From contig CDRNVI010000190.1 in assembly GCA_977017575.1 (NCBI GenBank), forward strand, positions 119,440-183,439: 64,000 nucleotides of DNA, given 5' to 3'. How positions within the stretch are numbered: the first letter of the stretch is position 1; each line of letters begins with the position of its first letter. This document shows positions 47,030 to 59,000 of this stretch, one piece after another. The notes beneath the pieces are model-generated. The model saw only the letters and a list, made by a program, of their open reading frames with translations. It had not been told where the DNA came from and did not search any database. A program made the position numbers and the translations under genes. This DNA is from Paramoeba atlantica. Taxonomy: Eukaryota; Discosea.

Positions 47030-48338
47030 TCAATTTTCTTTTTTTGGTTGAGCTGGTTTGATGGTTCGTCCCTGCAAACCAAAGAAAAAATAATATGAGA
47101 TTTCATTCTTTTCTACAATTCATAAATATTCAACTTCAACAAAAAAAAAATGAAAAGAAGAAAAAGAATATTGAAAAAAAGAAATGAAACCTTCAATTGG
47201 ATGATCAGTTCAATAATGTTCTGATCTTTTGCAACATCAAGGACTGTTTGACCAGCCTAAGAAAGAAAAGAAAATATAAGAACCACTCCAACCCCATCCT
47301 TCTCCTCAATTCTCCCAATTTCCCCACCCACCCACAATCCCAACAAGTCAACAAATCAAAAAAAGAAAATCAAAACTTGATTTTGAAGATGAATACTGGC
47401 TCCATGTTCAATAAGAATCTCCACAATTTCTTTAGAACCTTTCTGAGCAGCAAAGTGAAGAGCGGTACCTCCATCCTCAACAAAAAGAAGTTGTCAAAAG
47501 AATAAATAAAATCTCACACACTAAAAATGAGAAAATCAAAACTTGATCTTGAAGATCAACATTGGATCCATGTTCAACAAGAATCTTCACAGCTTCTCCA
47601 ATACCAATCTCGGCAGCACAATGAAGAGCGGTCCATCCGTTCTTAACAAAAAGAAGTTGTTCAAAAAGAAAAAAACAAAATCTCACACAAACACATCAGA
47701 ATAAACAAAAAAACAACCAAGAATGAACAACAACAAATAAAAACGAGAAAAATGAAAATTAAAGAAAAAAAAAAGGAAATCGAAACTTTAGCTTGAAGAC
47801 TAACATTGGATCCATATTCAAGAAGAATCTTCACAATTTCTTCAAAATCTTGGGCCGCAGCAAAGTGAAGAGCGGTCCAGCCATCCTTAACAAAAAGAAG
47901 TTGTTCAAAAAAAATAAAAGAACAAAACAAAAGAACCCTCTCACACAGCTCTCTTCCAAAAAAAAAAGAAAAGGAAAATCAAAACTTGATCTTGAAGATT
48001 AACATTGGGTCCATGTCCAACAAGAATCTTCACAATTGTTTCTAAACCATTCACAGAAGCTAAGTGAAGAGCGGTCCATCCGAACTTAACAAAAAGAAGT
48101 TAGAGAAAAAAGGGGGGAGAGAGAAATGGTGGGGGGGAGAGAAAGACTAAAAAGAAAAAGAGAGAGAAAAAAGGTTCGAAAAAAAGAAAACCATGTCTTT
48201 GAATTGGAAATTGAGATTAAGTTTGAATTGTTTGTTTTCGTTTCCAAGAAGAACTTCGACAAGTGCTTCATCTCCTTCCATAACAGCATCAAAAAGGTCC
48301 TTTGTTTCTTCATTTGGAGTTTCTTCTTCTTCGTCCAT
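47030..48338 (-). CDS. Ankyrin-repeat protein C
   Basis: Third paralogue. Exon 1 encodes MDEEEETPNEETKDLFDAVM and a first helix pair one residue shorter than in A and B (ALVEVLLGNENKQF). Four 99-bp phase 0-0 exons follow (FGWTALHLASVNGLETIVKI, DGWTALHFAAAQDFEEIVKI, NGWTALHCAAEIGIGEAVKI, DGGTALHFAAQKGSKEIVEI), then the half repeat [20 protein letters not shown] and the last exon [13 protein letters not shown]. It is the most diverged copy in the cluster. Upstream lies the 20-bp tandem repeat with a palindrome at 48605-48708. Confidence 0.82.
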
Positions 48339-48604
48339 CTTCTTTTGTGTGTGTGTGTTTTTGTGATGGGGAGCAAGCAAGAAAAACAAGAGAAAAGGAA
48401 AAAAGATTTGAGAAAAAGGTCGGGACTTTTTCCCTTGGTAGGGTCTGAAAAATTGTCCTTGTTTTTGTTCCCCTTTTCTCTCTCTTGAAAAATTTTAATC
48501 TCTCTTCAATCAACCTCCTTCTCTCCTCTCTTCTTGAAAACATCACAGAAAAACAAAAAAACCTCTCTCTCTGTCTCTCTTTGTTTTTTTTTAGAGAGAA
48601 CTAC

Positions 48605-48708
48605 GTTTCTACCTATGAACGTTTCGTTTCTACCTATCAGGTTTCATTTGTACCTATCATGTTTCATTTGTCCCTACCATGTTTCATTTCTACCTAGAAA
48701 TGAAACAT
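48605..48708. repeat. 20-bp tandem repeat ending in a perfect palindrome
   Basis: Five units based on GTTTCATTTGTACCTATCAT: a 16-base first unit (48605-48620), then 20-base units from 48621, 48641, 48661 and 48681. The last unit runs into its own inverse: ATGTTTCATTTCTA, CC, TAGAAATGAAACAT (48679-48708), a perfect 14-base stem with a two-base centre. It sits in the 474-bp gap between ankyrin gene C and the end of the Rho GEF. No other copy was noticed in the window. Possible roles are a protein-binding array or a hairpin that ends transcription. Confidence 0.85.
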
Positions 48709-48811
48709 TCGTAGGTATGAAAACATCAATTAAATCTTTTTCTTTTTCCTTTTCTCTTTTTCGTTCAGAAAAAGAACAGCTGATTGCCAAAAAAATTCAA
48801 AAATTTTATTT

Positions 48812-49860
48812 TCAGACAATCTGACCTGAACTCCAACTTGTTTCTTCACCCTCTTCACCCCCTTCTTCTTCTCCCTTTTCTCCCCTTTCTCCTTGTTGTT
48901 CTCCTTTTTGTTCTTCTTGTTTTTGTTCTTTTTGTTCTGGTTGTTGTGGAACAGATTCTGTAATTTGAGGGAAAAAAAAAAGGTTTGTGAGAAGAGGGAA
49001 AAAGAAGACAACAAAGAGAAGAAAAAAGAAAAAAGGGATGGACCTGGAGCTCCCAGAGCTGCAGTAATAACTTGGATCCAACTAAAAAGAATATTTTAAT
49101 ATCCATGAAAAGACAGAAAAAGATCATTTTAATATCTTTTTTTTTGAGATAAAAAAGAAAAGAAAAGATTCTTGAATAAAAAGGTATTCATTAAATATCT
49201 TAATTTGAATCTCTTTTTCAATTTTGAATTATTATTATTGAACAAAGAAAGAAGAAGAAAGAGGAAGAAAAGAAAAACCTGTCAGCTTCTTCTTTGGTTC
49301 TTCCACACAGGAGAAGAGCTTCTTTTTTATCTCTTCCTTTTAAAATTTGGAAACAATGCGGGGTTGGTGTCTATTTCACACAAATGATTAAAAGGAAGAG
49401 GGAAAAAGAAAAAGAAAAGAAACAAGAAAGAAGAAAGAAAGAGAGAAAAAAAGAAAGAAAACAAAAAGGAAAAGAAAAAAAAAAAACCTTTCCACTTTCG
49501 CGAGAAGAAACATTACTTGAAACAACACAAGTATCATCTAGTATAATCATTCCCGCTGCTCTTTGATCCTTTTTTTAAATTTTATTTTTTTTGTAAGAAA
49601 AGAAAGAGAAAGAGAAAAGAGAAAGAAAAAGAAAGACAAAAGAGAAAGAAAGAGAAAGACAAAAGAAAAAGACAAAAGAGAAAGACAAAAGAGAAAGACA
49701 AAAGAGAAAGACAAAAAAGAAAGACAAAAGAGAAAGAGAATAAGAGAATAAGAAAGTTTGGGATAAGAAAAATCAAACCATCTTGTTTTCCAATTTTAAC
49801 ACATCAATTTCACAAGAACAAGATCGAGAAAGAAAGAGAGAGAGAAAGAGAGAGAAAGAG

Positions 49861-49891
<31 letters not shown>

Positions 49892-51656
49892 GAGAAAAAA
49901 CCTGGGGAGTACGAAAATAAGAAAGTTTTGGATCAGAAAAATCAAACCATCTTGTTTTCCAATTTTTAACAACATGCCCTCTCTTTAGTAAGAATCCAGT
50001 TTTGTTTTTTTGAATTGTCGCTTCTTTCTTTTTTTTTTCTTCTTGTCCTTTTTCGAATTCTTCTTTGACTTCGTAGAGCTTGTTTTCGAGTTTGAGATGA
50101 GAAATGATTTGAAGAAATAAAAATAAAATTGCACATAACAAACTCTCCCTCAAACAAATAAAAAAAAAACAAAAAAAAAATTACACAAAACACACAAAAA
50201 AAAACAAAAAAACCTTTTTCTCAGTTTCAGGACCAAAAGAACCAATACAAATTTTAAGAACACGAAGCCATGCATCCATCCAATATTGACTCTCCGCCGC
50301 AAAGAAATATCTTTTTATTTTTATTTTATTTTATTTTTTTTTCTTTTATGATTTCTTTTCTTTTAAATTATTTTATAAATTAAATAAAAACCTTCGACTA
50401 TTTGTTTGAATCTGAAGACAAAAGTTACGAGAAGAAATCTCATCATCAATTCGAACACCAACTCCTTCTTGTCCAAGATCTATCATTCCAAGTGCATTTC
50501 TTTCATCCTTGAAATTTAGAGTGAGAGAAGAGGAGAAGAGAGAGAGAACGGAGAAAGAATGAATGAAGTTTTGATTATCCCGGGAGAGAGAGAAAGAAGA
50601 GAGAGAAGAGAGAGAGAAAAGAGAGAGAAAAGAGAGAAAGAAAAGAGAGAGAGAAAAGAGAGAGAGAAAAGAGAGAGAGAGAACCTGTCGGGCAGAGAAA
50701 TAATAAAGTTTTGATTGTGCAGTCAAAACACAAAATCTTGTTAACCAATTTTTGTGTACTTGTCCTCTTTTTGTTAATTCTGAAAAATAAAAAAGAAAGA
50801 AATTAAAAGAAAAAGAAATGAGAGGATAAAAGGAATGAGAGAGAGAAAGAGAAAGGAAAGAGAATGAGAATGAGAGAGAATGAAAGAGAGAGAAAAGAGA
50901 GATGAGACCGCGAGAGAAAACAATATCACTCAAATCACGGAGTCGAGGTAGTCCTTCTCTATTTCCCGTTAATTTCGTCGCGTTTACTGATGAGGAAAAA
51001 AAAGGATGAGAAAGAAAGGAGAGAAAGAAAAAGAGAGAAAGAAAGGAGAGAAGAAAGGAGAAAATGAAGAGAAAGGAGAAAAATAATTTTAAGATTCTAT
51101 TTGAATAAAAATTAAATAAAAATAAAAATAAAAGTAAAAATAAAAGTAAAAATAAAAATAAAAATAAAAATAAAAATAAAAATAAAAATAAAAATAAAAA
51201 TAAAAATAAAAATAAAAATAAAAATAAAAATAAAAATAAAAACTAAAATAAAAAAATATATCAATATTATCAAAAGTAAATGAACCAAAACTTGTCGATT
51301 TTCTCATTTCAGAACCACGAAGAGAAACAACAGGAGAAGAAGAAGAAGGAGAAGAAGAAGAAGAAGAAGAGATTGTTATTGTTGCTCTCTCTTTTTGGGT
51401 GGGAGATTCTTCTGTTCTCTCTGGGGATGTTGGTCTTTCTGGGGTGAGGAGGTCTTCTGCGATTAATTCTTCGTCTATTTCGAATAGAAAGGGAGGAGGG
51501 GGAGAGAGAGAGGGGAGAGAGAGAGGGGAGAGAGAAGAGTTTAGTTTTGTGGATTTGAAGAGGGAAAGACAGAAAGAAAACTCAACCAAAAAAAGAGAAA
51601 AAAGAAAAGGAAAAGAAAAAAGAAAAAAGAAAAGAGAAAAAGAAAATAAATAAAAA

Positions 51657-51689
<33 letters not shown>

Positions 51690-54600
51690 AAAAAAACCAA
51701 TATCAAGATCCTCCATAACACTAAAATCACCATATAAAAATTGTTTAATAATTGGTGACACTGTTTCTAATACTTTCATTCTCTATTCATTTTATTTTAA
51801 TGAATGGTTGAATAATATTTGAGAAAGAGAGAGAAAGAGAGAAGAGAGATAAGAGATAAGAGGAGAAGAGAAAGAGAAGAGAGAAGGGAGAAGAGAGAGA
51901 AGAGAGAGAGAAAAAGAGAGAGAGAGAGAAAAGAAAAGAAAAAAATACCTTATATTCAAGATCTTGTTCATGAAAGATAGCACCAGAGTCCATTAAGCGG
52001 CCGGTTGTCTCGTCCAACAACATTTCATCATCTTCTTCATCTCCTGTATCTATAAAGATCCCCTGAAAGAGAAAAGAAAAATGAGAGAGAGAAAGGAAAG
52101 AGAGAGAGAGAGAAGAAGAAAAACGGGGTGAGAGAAAAAAGAAGAAAGGAAAGAGAGAAGAGAGAAGAAGAAAAAAGAGGGGGTGAGAGAAAGAAAGAAA
52201 AGAGAGAGAGAGAGGGAAATGAACCTCGTCAGCATACATTCTTCGTTTTATGGTCTGAAAGAGAGAGAAAGAGAAAAGAGAAAAGAGATTGTTAATTTTT
52301 GCGTCTTATTCTCTCTTTTTTCTCTTCTTTTTGTTTCGAGATTTCTATTCTTTTCTTTTTCTCACTTTTTCTCTTTTTTAATGAAAAGAAAAAAAACCGC
52401 TCCGTCTTTTCCATAGTTTCTATTTCCCACCTGTTCCAGGGAAAGGGAGAGTCAAAAGAAGAGAAAGAGAAAGAGAAGAGAAAAGGGAAAAGAAAGAAGA
52501 GAAAAAAGAAAAAGGGAAAAAAGAAAAAGAAAGGAGAATAAAAAAAAAACATTTGGATCCTCCTTATCGGAAATTTCTTTGGCCAATTCGGAGAGTGGTC
52601 TTCCTCCAAACTAAATTAATAAATTAAATTAATAAATTAAATTAATAAATTAAATTAATAAATTAAATTAATAAATTAAATTAAGAATTAGTTTATTTTA
52701 AAATCAATTAAAAAGATAATCCAAATAATGTACATTAATATTTCAATTAAAATAAAAAATTAAAAAGAATATTAACAATTTTGAAAAGATAAAAAGAAAG
52801 AAAATCAAACTTTTGAAGGAGGACGGACAGCACTCTTTCGATCCACTCTTTTACCCCTTTTTAAAAACAATTAGAGAAAAAGAAAAAGAAAGAGAAGAGA
52901 GAAGAGAGAAGAGAAAGAGAGAGAGAACTTAATTTCACTTGACTCTAAAAGACCAGCAACAAGATATAATTGGTAAATTGTGCACCCAATTGACATTGCC
53001 AATCTAAATAAAAAAGAGAGAATTAAAAATGGCTGATCATTTATTTCTTAAAATGAATAACTAAAAAAGAAAAAAATAAAAAATAATTTGATTGACTGTT
53101 GAAAAATAAAAAGGATAAAATTAAAATAAATTTGATAATAATAATTAAAATAAATTTGATTTTTTAAAAAGAGAGATTAAAAATATTAAAAATATAAACC
53201 GATCACGAATTGTAGGAACCCAAAGTTTTCTTGAACGATCAATTGTCCCCCTTTTCTTGACCTAAAAAAAGAAAGAAAAGTAAGTTCCAGAGAAAAGAAA
53301 GAAAGAAAGAAGAAAGAAGAAAGAAGAGAGAAGAGAGAAGAGGAAGAGGAAGAAAAGAAAAGAAAGAAAAACCATAGATTCATTTCTCTTTGAATTCATA
53401 GAAATAGAACTCAAACGAAATACTTTATTTGTATCATCTCTTTGGAGATAACAATCCACAACAGAATATATATCTGTCATCCAAGATCTTTTCTGTTTTT
53501 ATTTAATTTCTTTTTTTTTAGTTTGAAGAAAGAGAAATGGGAAAAAGAAAAAGAAAAAGAAAAGGGAAAGAAAAATGAAAAGAAAGAAAAATAATAAGAA
53601 AAAACCTCTGCATTCGTCTTGGCAGAAACAAGCAAAGTCGTAACATCTTCATCTTCAGAAAATTTCAGAAAACAAAGGAGGAAAAGAAAGAAAGAAAATA
53701 AAAAGAAGGAGAAAAAGAGAAAGAAGAAGAAAAAAAAAAAAGAAAAAAACAGAATTCAAAAAAAAAAAAAAAAAAACCTCCATGATTTTTAAACTGGATT
53801 TCAAAACAATGCAAAGTACGAAAAGGGACGTCACGGATCCACATGACGTCAGCATGAAGATCCAGGATCTTTCTTTCTCCTCCTTCTATTGATTGGACTA
53901 ATAATTTGTCGTCGAAGAGATAGAGAACTACTGGTGTTTTTGATTTGTCCTGTGTTATTTTTTTGTTAGGAGAGAGAGAGAGAGGAGAGAGAGGAGAGGG
54001 AAGAAGGAAAAGGGAAGAAGAAGAAGGGAAGAGAAAAGAGAGAGGGGAAAGAAGAGGGGAGGAAAGAGAAAGAAAGAAAAAGAGAGAAAGAGAGAAAGAG
54101 AGAAAGAGAAAAAAGAGAGAAAGAGAAAAAAGAGAGAAAGAGAAAAAAGAGAGAGAAAAGTAACTGGAGTAAAAGATGTAGGAGATTGAGAACCAACAAC
54201 AATTTCTCCCAGACGAGTCATTGCTCCTGTTCGAATACACCTACAAATAAATAAATAATTAATTAAGAAAAGAAAAGAAAAGAAAAAAGAAAGAAAAACA
54301 AATAGGAATCAGTTTAAAATAATAAGAGAGAGAAACAAACACTCGAGTATCGCTCACAAGATCAGGAAGATTAAGCCACTTTGCAACTTTGCTTGTCTAG
54401 AGCGTCACAACAAAAAGATTAGAAAAGAAAACATTTTAGAGAAGGAAGAAAGAAAAGAAAAAATTGAGAGAAACGGCGCAGAAATAGGACCTTATTTTGA
54501 ATTAAAAGGGGAGTCAGGTGGACATTTTGAAGAGTTAACATCAACTATTTTGTTTTGATTGAGAAAGAGAAAGAGAAAGAGAAAAGAGAAAGAGAAAAAA

Positions 54601-55051
54601 GAATGAGAAAAAGAAATGAGAAAAGAGAAAAGAGAGGAGTGAAGAGAAAGACAAAATGTCTCAATCGAAAAAAGAAAGAAAAGAAAGAAAAAAGAAAGAA
54701 AAAAGAAATACATGAATAACAGCATCTCGAAGCTCACATTGATCACTGCCACGAAAGTAAGGAAAAGAATAAAAGGAGAGAAGAGAAGAGAAAAAGAAAA
54801 GAAAAGAGAGAGAGAGAGAAAAATAAATAAAAAAATAAAATAAAAAATAAATAAAAAAATAAATAAAAAAATAAATAAATTCTAAAATAAAAAGCAAAAA
54901 ATAAAACATTAAAAAACCTATATTGTTGAGGAGTTCTCTTTTGAAGATCAAGAAAAAAAGAAACATATTCTTCAAAATGTCTTGCTGGTAAAAGTAGTAA
55001 TTCTCTTAATGTACACGCATCTTTTGATTCTGATTCCTGATTCAAGAAATT

Positions 55052-55083
<32 letters not shown>

Positions 55084-55832
55084 AGAAAGAAAGAAAAGGA
55101 AAATAAAAAATTGTCTTTAAGTCAAAATAAACAAAAGAAAAAAAATTAAAGAAAAAAGAAAAAAGAAAAAAGAAAAAAGAAAAAAAGAAAAGAAAAAAAT
55201 AAAAATAGAGCAAACATCCAAATATTGATTCTGAAAACCCTTGACATACTTTGCCATCTTGGGAACAGGAATCTTCTTATCCAAAACAGAAAGACAATCC
55301 CCCTCAACAAACAAATCATTCAAAGCAACCATATAATCTCTATACAAATCCAACAAACCAACATCTCCCTCTTTCTCTCCCTCTCCCTCTTTCTCTCCCT
55401 CTCCCTCTTTCTCTCCCTCTCTCTCTCTCCCCTCTCCATCTCCTCCCTTCTTCTTCTCTCCTCTCTCTCCTTGATACAATCGGCCAATCAAAGTATCTCG
55501 ATCGAAATTGGCAATCATTTGATCAACTCTTTCTTGGATTAATTGTGTTGTTTTTTGCAATTTTGGGACAAAGAGAACGAATGGCTTTAATAATGGATCC
55601 TGTTTTTTGTTTTTTTTAAAATTGTTTCATTTTTTTGTTTGTTTTTTCTCTTTTTCCTTCTTTCTCTTTTTTTCTACATTCTCGTTTTTCTTTTTTCTCC
55701 TTGAGTTCCAACCTTGAGTTCCTTATCACCAAGAGCAAAGGAAGAAGCAAGAAATCGCAAAGAAGTCAAATAATTATCCTCTTCTAGGCGAATTCGAGGT
55801 AAAATCCCTTTTCTCAAATTAAGTGCTGACAT
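48812..55832 (-). CDS. Rho guanine-nucleotide exchange factor, DH-PH with two further PH domains
   Basis: More than 20 small exons from MSALNLRKGILPRIRLEEDN to the stop at 48812. The DH domain is spread over the first exons: LRFLASSFALGDKELK, KLQKTTQLIQERVDQMIANF, YRDYMVALNDLFVEGD, then the helix TLRELLLLPARHFEEYVSFF. It carries an acidic (EKEGEG)n insertion encoded by an 18-bp repeat at about 55370-55440. A first PH domain follows (TRLGEIVVGSQSP, TPVVLYLFDDKLLVQSIEGG, LHCFEIQFKNHG). A central region has a Ser-rich part, and then come two more PH domains (TKRGQVHKNWLTRFCVLTAQ and LLKRGHVVKNWKTRWFDFSD, the second ending WIQVITAALGAP). The tail is Gln/Glu/Gly-rich. It should activate a Rho-family GTPase at membranes. 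Exon borders in the middle (51250-52600) are provisional because introns there are microsatellites. Confidence 0.8.
49580..49755. repeat. Purine-rich (GAAAGACAAAA)-type microsatellite in intron
   Basis: Degenerate repeats of AGAAAGACAAAAG on the plus strand inside a Rho GEF intron, so a T/C-rich tract on the coding strand. Related GA-rich tracts occur at 49830-49900, 50585-50685, 51830-51930 and 53960-54160. Confidence 0.8.
51106..51250. repeat. (AAATAA)n microsatellite in intron
   Basis: About 24 copies of a six-base AAATAA unit, with two AAAGTA variants near the left end, in an intron of the Rho GEF gene. On the coding strand it reads as a T-rich tract, which may serve as a pyrimidine tract. 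Confidence 0.9.
52612..52685. repeat. 13-bp tandem repeat TAAATTAATAAAT
   Basis: About 5.6 nearly perfect copies in a Rho GEF intron, purely A/T. Confidence 0.85.
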
Positions 55833-55920
55833 TTTTCTCTCCAAACAAAAAACAAAAAAGAAAATGCCAAAAAAAACAAAACAACAGCCAAAAAACGAAA
55901 ACAAAAATCAAAAACAAAAA

Positions 55921-55945
55921 GGTGTCCCTCACTTTTTGAGACACC
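55921..55945. repeat. Inverted repeat GGTGTC...GACACC in divergent promoter
   Basis: Six-base arms around a 13-base loop, in the 209-bp gap between the Rho GEF and alpha-2-macroglobulin-like starts. The same arms occur at 21662-21692. Confidence 0.35.
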
Positions 55946-55970
55946 TTTCCTTTTCCTTTTCTTTCATTTT

Positions 55971-55994
55971 GCGTCTCTTCAGCAATTGAGACGC
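55971..55994. repeat. Inverted repeat GCGTCTC...GAGACGC in divergent promoter
   Basis: Perfect seven-base arms around a ten-base loop, 48 bp before the alpha-2-macroglobulin-like ATG. The TCTC/GAGA core resembles that of the neighbouring dyad at 55921-55945. Confidence 0.4.
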
Positions 55995-56041
55995 CCCCTT
56001 TTTTACCAAACTTTGGTTTTCCCTCAAATAATCAGGAGGGA

Positions 56042-59000
56042 ATGTGGTCCCCTATTTCTGGGTGTTGGAGAGCAAGAAGTCTTCTTCTTCTTGGTCTTGT
56101 GTTATGGATTGGTGTGAGTTCATCTGAGAACAACCCTCTCCGTGTCTCCACCGTCCTCCCTTCCATTACTTCTGTCTTAAATGGCGATTCTTCTTCTCCT
56201 GTTGTGTTGAGAGAGTGGGATACAATTACAGTTGTTTTCAATCGTCCTGTCCTTCCTTTAGGAGGAGATTGGTCACCCGATGGATCTCCAATGTCTACAC
56301 CTCCTCCTTTTCGATTGGAGGGTGCCTCTGTTCCTGGTCAGATTCGATGGGTCGGAACTTACATTGCTCGTTTTGATGCTTTCATTCCCTGGCCTTCGGA
56401 TTTGTCTTTCTCAATTGTGATCAATGAGGATTTAGAAACTTTTGATGGTGAGAAAATTCAGCTCCCTGGAATACGTTCTTATTCTTTCACAACTGAATCT
56501 TTAACCTGGAATCTCCAAAGTGTGAAATCCCCTCTTCTTTTAAATTTGACAGACAATTGGTGGGGGGCTTCCTCTCCTCCAGCTCGAAAAGGTCCCCAAC
56601 TAAATGATCAACCAATTGAATGGGTGGAAGGAATTAGCGAGGTTCCTTCTGATGGAACACTCCAGTTATCTTTCAACAACCACGTCGAAATTGCCCTTCT
56701 CCAAGATCTTTCTCTCCGATCTGAAGATGGAACTTCTTCTCCTTCTTTTGAGTTGGAATATTGTAGTTCATCACAGAAACAAGAAATCAATCCAGGAGAT
56801 TCTTGTTTGCTCTTAACTCCAAATGAAAATTTCGTGCCTGGTCTTTTTTACCATCTTGTCCTCCCAAGAGGTTCAATGTATCACTCTTATGCAGGACCTT
56901 CCTCGACTGACTTAGACATTCAGTTATCTGGTCCTTATCCTTTTGTGATTCCATTTTTTGAATCTAATACTCGTCGAGAAAATGACAAGGGGAGACCAGG
57001 AACAGCACCCGAGTTTTCAGGAAATGCACCAATGTCAAAGAAGCGTCAATCTCACGGTTTAGTTGGAAATCCTTCTTATCGTGTTTGGGAAATTTATCTG
57101 CGGCACGGGTTAGATCAATCTGTGTCTCTTTCTCAGCTTCAAGATTGTGTGATTGTCCGGTCCGAAGAGAGGAGATTGGAAGAAGTTCCTGTAACCTTAT
57201 CTTTCGCTAAACGATCAAAAGCAATTTTGGAAATTGAAGGATCGTTTAAGCCAAACCATCGCTATAAAGTTAGTTTTGGAGAGCTTGATCAATGCGATAT
57301 TATCGATGGAATTGGGCAACCTGTTCAAGAATCGTTTATTGAATTTACGAGTTTCCATTCAGCTGGTGTGCTTGCAACTCCTTTTGATGTTCCAGATCCG
57401 ATCTTTGAGTTTCGTGATGAAGGGGGAGCAGAGTTTAATTGGACTTACTTGACAAGGAATCTATCGGATATCTTTCGTTATTGCCCAGCCCAGGCAGGGG
57501 ATAGTTTTGCTTATGCCACACCTGTAACGAATAGTTCCTTACAATCAGTTTTGTGTAGTGCTGTGTCTTCAAAATTTCTTCCATCGTGGACCCAAAGCCT
57601 TCGTTCATTCAATATTCGTGTTGAAGAAGAAAAAGCTTATTCATTTGATACACAATCCCTTTTGTCTTCTTCTGGTTTGTTTTACCACTGGGATAAGCTT
57701 TCGTGTGGGACTTATTGGAGGAAAGGATTTGTGGCGTCGAGTGATTTCTTTGTCACCATGTTTTCTAGCTCAGGTCAATCTTCAAAAAATCGTCTTCTTT
57801 TTTGGGCAACAGCTTCTTCAAATACAGATCACCTGGAAGGTGTTAAAATCACCCTTTATTCTATCCCCTCTTCCTGTGGCCATCAAAACGATGTTCGAAT
57901 TTTAGATCAAACTGTGACAAACGAAGATGGGATTGCAACATTGGAAGTTTCAGATCCTCCCAGCAGGATTCGTTACTTTGCTGTTTTTGAACACAATGGA
58001 AAGCTCCAAATTTCTCAGTCCGTCCCCATATCAAGCCACCTGACAACTGAGACCGTTACTGCTCAATTGGTGACTGATCGTCATGTCTATCGACCAGGGG
58101 ATCCAATCTACCTCAAGGGATACATTCGCCAGCCTTTTCGATATCCTATCAAGATCCCCGAGGATCTTACCAAGTCGGTGAGGTTGAGTGTCACCTGGAA
58201 AAATGGGGGAGAAGAAACACTGATTCCAGTTGATGTTCACCCTGATTTTGGAAGTTTCGAAGCCTCCTTTGAAGTTCCAATGAACAGTGAGACAGTTCAT
58301 AATGTCACCCTAGGCCCTCGTTCCATCATTCTTCAGAATCAGAACCGTTGGTATCTGAATCAAAAGACGATTTTGATTGCTGATCCTCGACCACCAACTG
58401 TAAAAATGTTATTTGAAACTTCCCAAAAAATTATTCGGCCATCATCAGAACAAGGTGGAGTTGAGTTGGACCTTGAAACTTTGTCTTATTTGGGTGAACC
58501 TGTAGGTGATGCAACAGTCAATCTTACATGGGAACTGAGTCGTGATCAATCAGGTTCTATTACATCACCAACTCCAAGACCTGGGGAGACCCTCTCTGGA
58601 TGCATCTTTACCAATCCGTCGATCATGATTCCCCAAAACAAAGAAGGGGAACCCATTGCCCCTGAGTCTGGAGTCATCACAGTTACAACTGATCACATTG
58701 GACAACTGCACTATACTCTCCTTCCTGATTACTCAATTCCTCCAATGGAAGGTGATAGACTCAGTGTAACTGCTGAATGGGTAGGTCCCACTGGAGAACT
58801 TATTTCTTCGTCCCTTGGAATCCCTTTTGCTCAATCTGAGCTTCTCCTTCAGCTAACTCCTTCCTTTGAGAGTCCAATCCCTCCTCATGTTTCGTTTGCA
58901 ATGTTTGCTGAGGTTCGAACTCTTAATGGAGATAAACGAGTTAATGGGGTTGGTCAAATGACAATGTCATTGTTTGAGTGGGATGGTGTCACCCCAATTG

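Noticed and set aside
48605-48708. CRISPR-like array
   Set aside because: The units are directly adjacent, with no spacers, and the genome is eukaryotic.
49582-54163. Several long frames rich in Phe/Ser/Leu or Arg/Glu/Lys
   Set aside because: They are translations of GA/CT microsatellites in Rho GEF introns.
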